From NCBI GenBank assembly GCA_039030715.1, contig JBCCDU010000007.1, forward strand, positions 1 through 64,000: a DNA stretch of 64,000 bases, read 5' to 3'. Position 1 is the stretch's first letter. Every line of letters begins with the position of its first letter. Positions 59,604-64,000 of the stretch are shown here, piece by piece. The notes under the pieces were generated by a model, which worked only from the letters and a program-made list of their open reading frames with translations, ran no database searches and was not told where the DNA came from. The DNA comes from Thermohalobaculum sp039030715 (GTDB taxonomy: Bacteria > Pseudomonadota > Alphaproteobacteria > Rhodobacterales > Rhodobacteraceae). The translations under genes and the position numbers were made by a program.

Positions 59604-60407
59604 CCAGGCACGGACCATTGCGCTCTCCAAGTCGGCGAGCGCATCGATGACATCGAAATGGTGCCGCCCGGCGACTTCCTCGACATGTGTCGAGCAGCCG
59701 AGACCTGTCCAGATATTCGCAAGCAAGGCGTTTTGACGCAAAAACTCTGGCCGTTCCTCCGCGCCGACCCAGCAGAGCAGTTGGGGCGTAACATCGGGGG
59801 GCAGCAGGGCGGGGCTCTCCGCCATCGCCTCCGCAGCGGTCAGGCGCAGCACCTCGTTGCGCGCCGTTCGCAGCAGCGGGCGCAGATCGTGTACGCCGGA
59901 GATCGAGAGCACCCGTTCGACCCGTGCCAGTATCTCAGGACTGAGCAGACCGTTGCAGAGAATGTGGGTTGCCAATTGACCGCCAGCGGAGTGTCCGGCC
60001 AAATGGATCGGTCCGGCAACTTTGCTTGCAGCGACCTTTAGCGCCGCCGCGATCTGGCACCCAATGCCCGAAACCGTAGTATCGGGGCAGAGCGCGTATC
60101 CCGGTATCGCCACGGCCCATCCCCGCGCCAGCGCACCCGCAGCCAGATGCGACCAGTCGCTGCGGTGAAACCTCATCCAGTAACCGCCATGGATAAAAAC
60201 GGCGAGGCCTTTCGGCGGCCCCTCCGGCCAGAACAAATCGAGCTCGCCGCGAGGCGCTTGGTCGTATTGCAGTGTCCGAAAGCGATCGGGCGGCAGCTTG
60301 TCGCGAAAGGCTGCCGCCCGTTGGGCCCATCGGGACGGGTATTGCGCAGCACCGGGGATATAGCCTGCGTTCTCGTAGGCGTCGTCCCAATCGGTGATTC
60401 CGATCAT
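59589..60407 (-). CDS. Alpha/beta hydrolase, kynurenine-formamidase/esterase-like
   Basis: 272 residues. HGG oxyanion motif in AVFIHGGYWMRFHRSDW, nucleophile GHSAGG (about 132-137), catalytic His near the C-terminus in GRHHFDVI. Combination HGGYW plus GHSAGG is typical of arylformamidase-like and carboxylesterase proteins. Substrate not certain. Convergent with the degenerate ATPase gene. Confidence 0.8.
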   Translation of the reverse strand: MIGITDWDDAYENAGYIPGAAQYPSRWAQRAAAFRDKLPPDRFRTLQYDQAPRGELDLFWPEGPPKGLAVFIHGGYWMRFHRSDWSHLAAGALARGWAVAIPGYALCPDTTVSGIGCQIAAALKVAASKVAGPIHLAGHSAGGQLATHILCNGLLSPEILARVERVLSISGVHDLRPLLRTARNEVLRLTAAEAMAESPALLPPDVTPQLLCWVGAEERPEFLRQNALLANIWTGLGCSTHVEEVAGRHHFDVIDALADLESAMVRAWLGPF

Positions 60408-60452
60408 CGAGCGGGCTGCCCGGGCGCCGCCGGGACGACGGCACCCGAGAGG

Positions 60453-63400
60453 TCAGAGTACGAAGTCGCTGGCATCGAGCGCGACATCCCCGATCAGTTC
60501 GATCTCGAAATCCGCGGCACCGTTTCCGGTGACATCGGCCTGGATCAGTGTATTGTCACCAATCGATGCAGCGCGTAGTTCGCCCGCCGTGTTCGAGAAG
60601 TCCGCCGTGCCAACGAATTGGAAGACTTGGTTGCCCCCCTGGTTTTCATTGGCATCGATGCGGCTGATCTCGATCCTGTCATTGCCCAGAACGTTGAAGT
60701 CGGTGATCACATCCGCATTCCCGGCGCCGACGCGCGAGTCGTTTAGATTGAAGTAGATATAGCGGTCATTTCCGTTCCCGCCGGTCATCACATCCGCACC
60801 CGCATTGCCGTAGAGGATATCCGTCCCGTTCTGCCCGTCGATGGTGTCATCGCCGCTGCGACCGAAGATCCGGTCCGATGCTCCGCCACCGGTCAGGATG
60901 TTGTCGGCATTGTCGCCGCGCAGCGTATCGTTGAAGTTCGTACCGGTCAGGTTCTCGATATCTGTGAACGTATCGCCCACTGCATCACCCACGGTTACGG
61001 TGGTCTCAAGAAGGTCGGCCTGCACCCGCGCGGTGGAGGTGAGATAGCTGGCCGTATCCTCGCCAGCACCGCCATCCAGATCGTCGGCGCCCGCTCCGCC
61101 AAACAGCGTATCGTCTCCTCCCAGGCCATTCAACGTATCGTCACCGCCATTGCCGACGAGCGTGTCGTTCTCCTCGGTCCCGTCGATCAGATCGTCGCCC
61201 GGGCCACCAATCAGCAGCGGTTCGAACTCGCCCGGCTCGCGGGCCGTGGCGATGAGCTGGTTGCCGATGACCTCAACGCTGAACCCGATACCGGAATTCG
61301 ACGCAAAGACATCCACCTGGTTCACGTCGCTGGTCAGAGAGACGCCCGCATCAATCAGCGTGAATGTATCGCCGAAGGTGATATTGGCGTTCTGATCGAC
61401 GTCGATCATCAGCGAAAGCTGCGAGAGCTCCAGCTCTGCTTCGAAGGTCACGTCCAACAGATCGGCGGTGTTGTTCGCGTCGATATCGAACATCAGGATC
61501 GAACCTGCGAGCGCCGCGAAGTCCTCGCCAATCGTCAGGGTCGAGGCGTCGTTGCCGCCGATCTCCAACCGACCGAAAATGTCGACATCTCCGTTAACCG
61601 TGCCTTCGGCATCCAGCAGTCCGTCCTGGCCGATGAAGGTCTCCTGAGCTGTAAGAACCGCGCCGCTCTTCACTACCACGCGGGCGTTACCGCCGGTCGT
61701 GGGGTCGACCGCACCGTCCAATAGGCGCTGATTGGCATCGACTTGTGTCTCATCGACGGTCGCGCTTACAAAAAGCCCATAGCCCGCGTTGAACGTCGAT
61801 CCCGCTCCGGAAACGATCAGGCGCCCGTCGGCCCCCTCGGCACCTGCCACGAACGTGCCTGAGTAGCTGGCATTCAGCGCAATATCGGCACCATTCAACA
61901 CATCAAGTCTGCCATAGGACCCGTCGTCGCGCGCGATGGAGATGAAGCCTCCCGCGACAGGCGCGTTGGAATTCGTCCCATCGATGGTGATCGACGACCC
62001 CTCGCCGATAACCTTCACATTGGCATGACCGTTCTCGCCCCGCGCCACGCGCAGGAAGCCATAATTCGCGCCATTTGCGTCGATATCGATCTGCCCGCCG
62101 CGCGAGACGACCAACGTGCCTGTTCCATCGCGCCCGACCGAGACACCGCCATAGCCGCCCTCGCCACCCGCCACATCGAAGTTGATATTGATCTGGCCAC
62201 CGGTGGTTACGGTGGCATAGCCGGTGCCGGTATCCTGACCGATCCGAACGATCGGCGAGGGGCCGTTTTCCTGCGCATCCGACTGGAAGTTCAGTTGACC
62301 TCCGTTAGAGATCGTCAACCGCCCGACCGAGTTCGCATCACGGCCGATAGCGACAAACGCGCCCTGATCTTCATTCGACCCATCGGTGTTGATGTTGATC
62401 TGCGAGCCGGCACCCGAGACCACGACCTCGGCTTTTGTTCCCTCAGACCCGGCAATGAGTGTGCCGCCCCCGAATTCGTCACCTCCCGCCACCGCGCCGG
62501 ACAGGTTGAGCTTGCCGCCTGAAATGATGGTGAGGGTGGATGTGTAGTCCTGCTCCTCGCCGGTGGTGTTGCGCTGCCCGACGAAAACGATGCTGCCCGC
62601 ACCCAGGACGTTTGCGGTGGCACCTTCTTCGATCGTCAAATGCCCCTCGCCTTCGCGGCCAACTAGTAGTGCGGCGCCAAACTTACCCTCGGTCTCCTCG
62701 CCGTGCTTTACGACATCCAAAATCACGTCCGAGCCGCGCAGACGTCCTGTCCCGACAGATCCATCCTCGCGGCCAAGGCGCAGGACAGCACCGCCTTCGC
62801 TGCTGCGATACCCTTCGAGGTTTTCAATAAGAATGCGCGCGGAGTTATAGGCCAGGATATCGCCAAATCCTGTTTCGCCGCGTCCGATGGATGCGTAGAT
62901 TCCATCGTTGGAGTAATTGCCGGATTCATAAGCAGAATTACCAAACGCATTGGAAAGCCGAAGCAGCGGTGTGCCATAGCCAGCCTCTCCGAACAGATTG
63001 ATCTGGCCCACGGAGCTGTCGCGACCGACATCCAGATTTCGGGCCTCGACAATCGCGGCGTCCTCGATCGTCAGTGTGCCCTCGGATCCGTTGCGGCCGA
63101 CGGTAATGCGATTGCCGTCGCCAGTGACCTGAATACGCGAAGCGTCGCCTTGCTCTCCCGTGACGCGCACCAGCCCGAATGAACCGTCACGGCCAACATT
63201 CAATCCGCTGTAGGCGCCCTGGGCGCTCACGGGGTTCGGCGTGCCATAGCCGCTGCCAAGTAAGGGATTGGTATTGACCGAGAGCAGGCTCCCGTTCTCG
63301 ACAATCAGGAAGCCATAGCCCGAGAACTCATCGTTACCGTCTCCCGAGGACCCGACGGTGATATCGACAAATTGGCCCGCTGTCGCATTGGTGACCGTGA

Positions 63401-63587
63401 TGTCGGCATTGTTGAGCCGCATCGTACCGACCGCGCTGGAATAGGCTGGGCCGAAACTGCTCACCCGGATCCCTTCAAGCGTCAGAGTCGTATTGTAGAC
63501 CTGTAGGATGCCATCCCCTGCGGATCCCGCACTCAACTGGGTCGCGCCGTAGTAGGCGTCGCCATACTGGTTGTAAGGCATATCCAT
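60453..63587 (-). CDS. Giant repeat-rich protein ending in RTX calcium-binding domain
   Basis: 1044 residues from the ATG at 63587 (GAGGAG upstream). Residues about 1-700 are a beta-helix with at least twelve copies of a GRDGSxGxLxVxxGA-like unit (for example VGRDGSFGLVRVTG, VGRNGSEGTLTIED, IGRDANSVGRLTISNGG). Then come a TLTIGEDFAALAGSILMFD passenger-like part and C-terminal RTX nonapeptides (GGPGDDLIDG and GNGGDDTLNGLGGDDTLFG), ending with a DF.VL secretion-like tail. Probably a secreted or surface adhesin exported by a type I system, not seen here. Confidence 0.85.
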   Translation of the reverse strand: MDMPYNQYGDAYYGATQLSAGSAGDGILQVYNTTLTLEGIRVSSFGPAYSSAVGTMRLNNADITVTNATAGQFVDITVGSSGDGNDEFSGYGFLIVENGSLLSVNTNPLLGSGYGTPNPVSAQGAYSGLNVGRDGSFGLVRVTGEQGDASRIQVTGDGNRITVGRNGSEGTLTIEDAAIVEARNLDVGRDSSVGQINLFGEAGYGTPLLRLSNAFGNSAYESGNYSNDGIYASIGRGETGFGDILAYNSARILIENLEGYRSSEGGAVLRLGREDGSVGTGRLRGSDVILDVVKHGEETEGKFGAALLVGREGEGHLTIEEGATANVLGAGSIVFVGQRNTTGEEQDYTSTLTIISGGKLNLSGAVAGGDEFGGGTLIAGSEGTKAEVVVSGAGSQININTDGSNEDQGAFVAIGRDANSVGRLTISNGGQLNFQSDAQENGPSPIVRIGQDTGTGYATVTTGGQININFDVAGGEGGYGGVSVGRDGTGTLVVSRGGQIDIDANGANYGFLRVARGENGHANVKVIGEGSSITIDGTNSNAPVAGGFISIARDDGSYGRLDVLNGADIALNASYSGTFVAGAEGADGRLIVSGAGSTFNAGYGLFVSATVDETQVDANQRLLDGAVDPTTGGNARVVVKSGAVLTAQETFIGQDGLLDAEGTVNGDVDIFGRLEIGGNDASTLTIGEDFAALAGSILMFDIDANNTADLLDVTFEAELELSQLSLMIDVDQNANITFGDTFTLIDAGVSLTSDVNQVDVFASNSGIGFSVEVIGNQLIATAREPGEFEPLLIGGPGDDLIDGTEENDTLVGNGGDDTLNGLGGDDTLFGGAGADDLDGGAGEDTASYLTSTARVQADLLETTVTVGDAVGDTFTDIENLTGTNFNDTLRGDNADNILTGGGASDRIFGRSGDDTIDGQNGTDILYGNAGADVMTGGNGNDRYIYFNLNDSRVGAGNADVITDFNVLGNDRIEISRIDANENQGGNQVFQFVGTADFSNTAGELRAASIGDNTLIQADVTGNGAADFEIELIGDVALDASDFVL

Positions 63588-64000
63588 TTCTCCTCTTAAT
63601 TCTCCACCTCGCACACGGAAAATCCTCGTGGCGCCCGTGAAGCATCGAAGCATGATAACCGCGCGATTTCCACCAGAACCGCTTCAATCGCCGAGCAGTC
63701 TAACGCGCTCCGCGAGAAATCTTGGCTGCGATCAATTTCGGGTTGCTGCCGGTCTTGTTTCTCATCGATGAAAGAGCAATCAGAGATGATGAAGGTTAAA
63801 AGAACTGGTTGGATAGAGTTCGGCTGATTCTCCGACAGGTCGTGCGCAGCATCGAGTTTGGCAGTAGTCATGTCATCGCAGCGAGGCCAATGCTTGTGGG
63901 CGTCGGCCAACCCTTGCGACATACTAGAAAAACTGATGCCAACGACTGCTAAATCATATGCAGTATTTTGCGAAAAAAGCCTGATATATATCTGTAAAAT
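63588..64000. other. Gene-free window end
   Basis: About 410 bases, more AT-rich toward the end (GATATATATCTG). A short open frame on the complement at 63596-63922 shows no coding character. The giant gene's promoter is probably here. Nothing else seen. Confidence 0.4.

Noticed and set aside
63596..63922. A 108-residue frame on the complement at the window end
   Set aside because: No ribosome site or domain and composition differs from real genes; it overlaps the giant gene's promoter region.

Overview
The window reads as a chromosomal segment of a GC-rich alphaproteobacterium, most likely a Rhodobacteraceae member. The reasons are an IscR-led suf operon with a NifS-type desulfurase, the codon bias toward G/C at third positions, dense GTGA/ATGA start-stop overlaps, and many families typical of that group (AbrB-type membrane protein, DUF3179, RTX proteins, polyol ABC importers). 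No rRNA, tRNA, CRISPR array, transposase or phage gene was recognised.

Layout. 1-3540: the end of a YceI protein, then a small MmyB-type XRE regulator locus controlling an alpha/beta hydrolase of haloalkane dehalogenase fold (with Asn in place of the nucleophile Asp) and a small membrane protein; a shared palindrome lies upstream of both. 3716-12049: mixed housekeeping genes (PLP decarboxylase, P-loop ATPase, desaturase, TPR protein, MFS transporter, rhodanese, IscU-like scaffold, hisI, AbrB-type protein). 12152-13051: an RTX protein that is almost only calcium-binding repeats. 13073-16898: tyrS, anmK, a peroxiredoxin-like protein and a hydrolase. 17086-27118: the iron-sulfur (suf) operon iscR, desulfurase, sufB, six small genes, sufC, sufD, two membrane proteins, sufS and an unknown Cys/His-rich protein. 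27226-28661: MlaC-like and PlsC-like lipid genes.

29073-41621 is the most striking block: about fifteen tightly overlapping genes forming an aryl-polyene-type biosynthetic cluster (ketosynthase plus a Cys-less partner, two hot-dog dehydratases, ketoreductase, acyl carrier protein, AMP ligase, acyltransferase, glycosyltransferase, methyltransferase, LolA-like protein, MMPL exporter). It also encodes a flavin protein with the halogenase WxWxIP motif, so a halogenated aryl polyene is a reasonable prediction.

41842-48658: a peptidoglycan-binding protein, LysE exporter, an OmpA protein with a repeated Cys-containing domain also found alone in a neighbouring lipoprotein, DUF3179, an RraA-like enzyme and a DhaKL kinase. 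48669-55570: a six-part carbohydrate/polyol ABC importer with a LacI regulator and a near-perfect operator. 55684-60407: an SBF-like transporter, then a DppC-like permease followed by two ABC ATPase-like proteins that have both lost the Walker A lysine and other catalytic motifs: an apparently conserved 'dead' ABC module. 60453-63587: a giant beta-repeat plus RTX secreted protein. The last 400 bases are AT-richer and hold no gene that can be supported.
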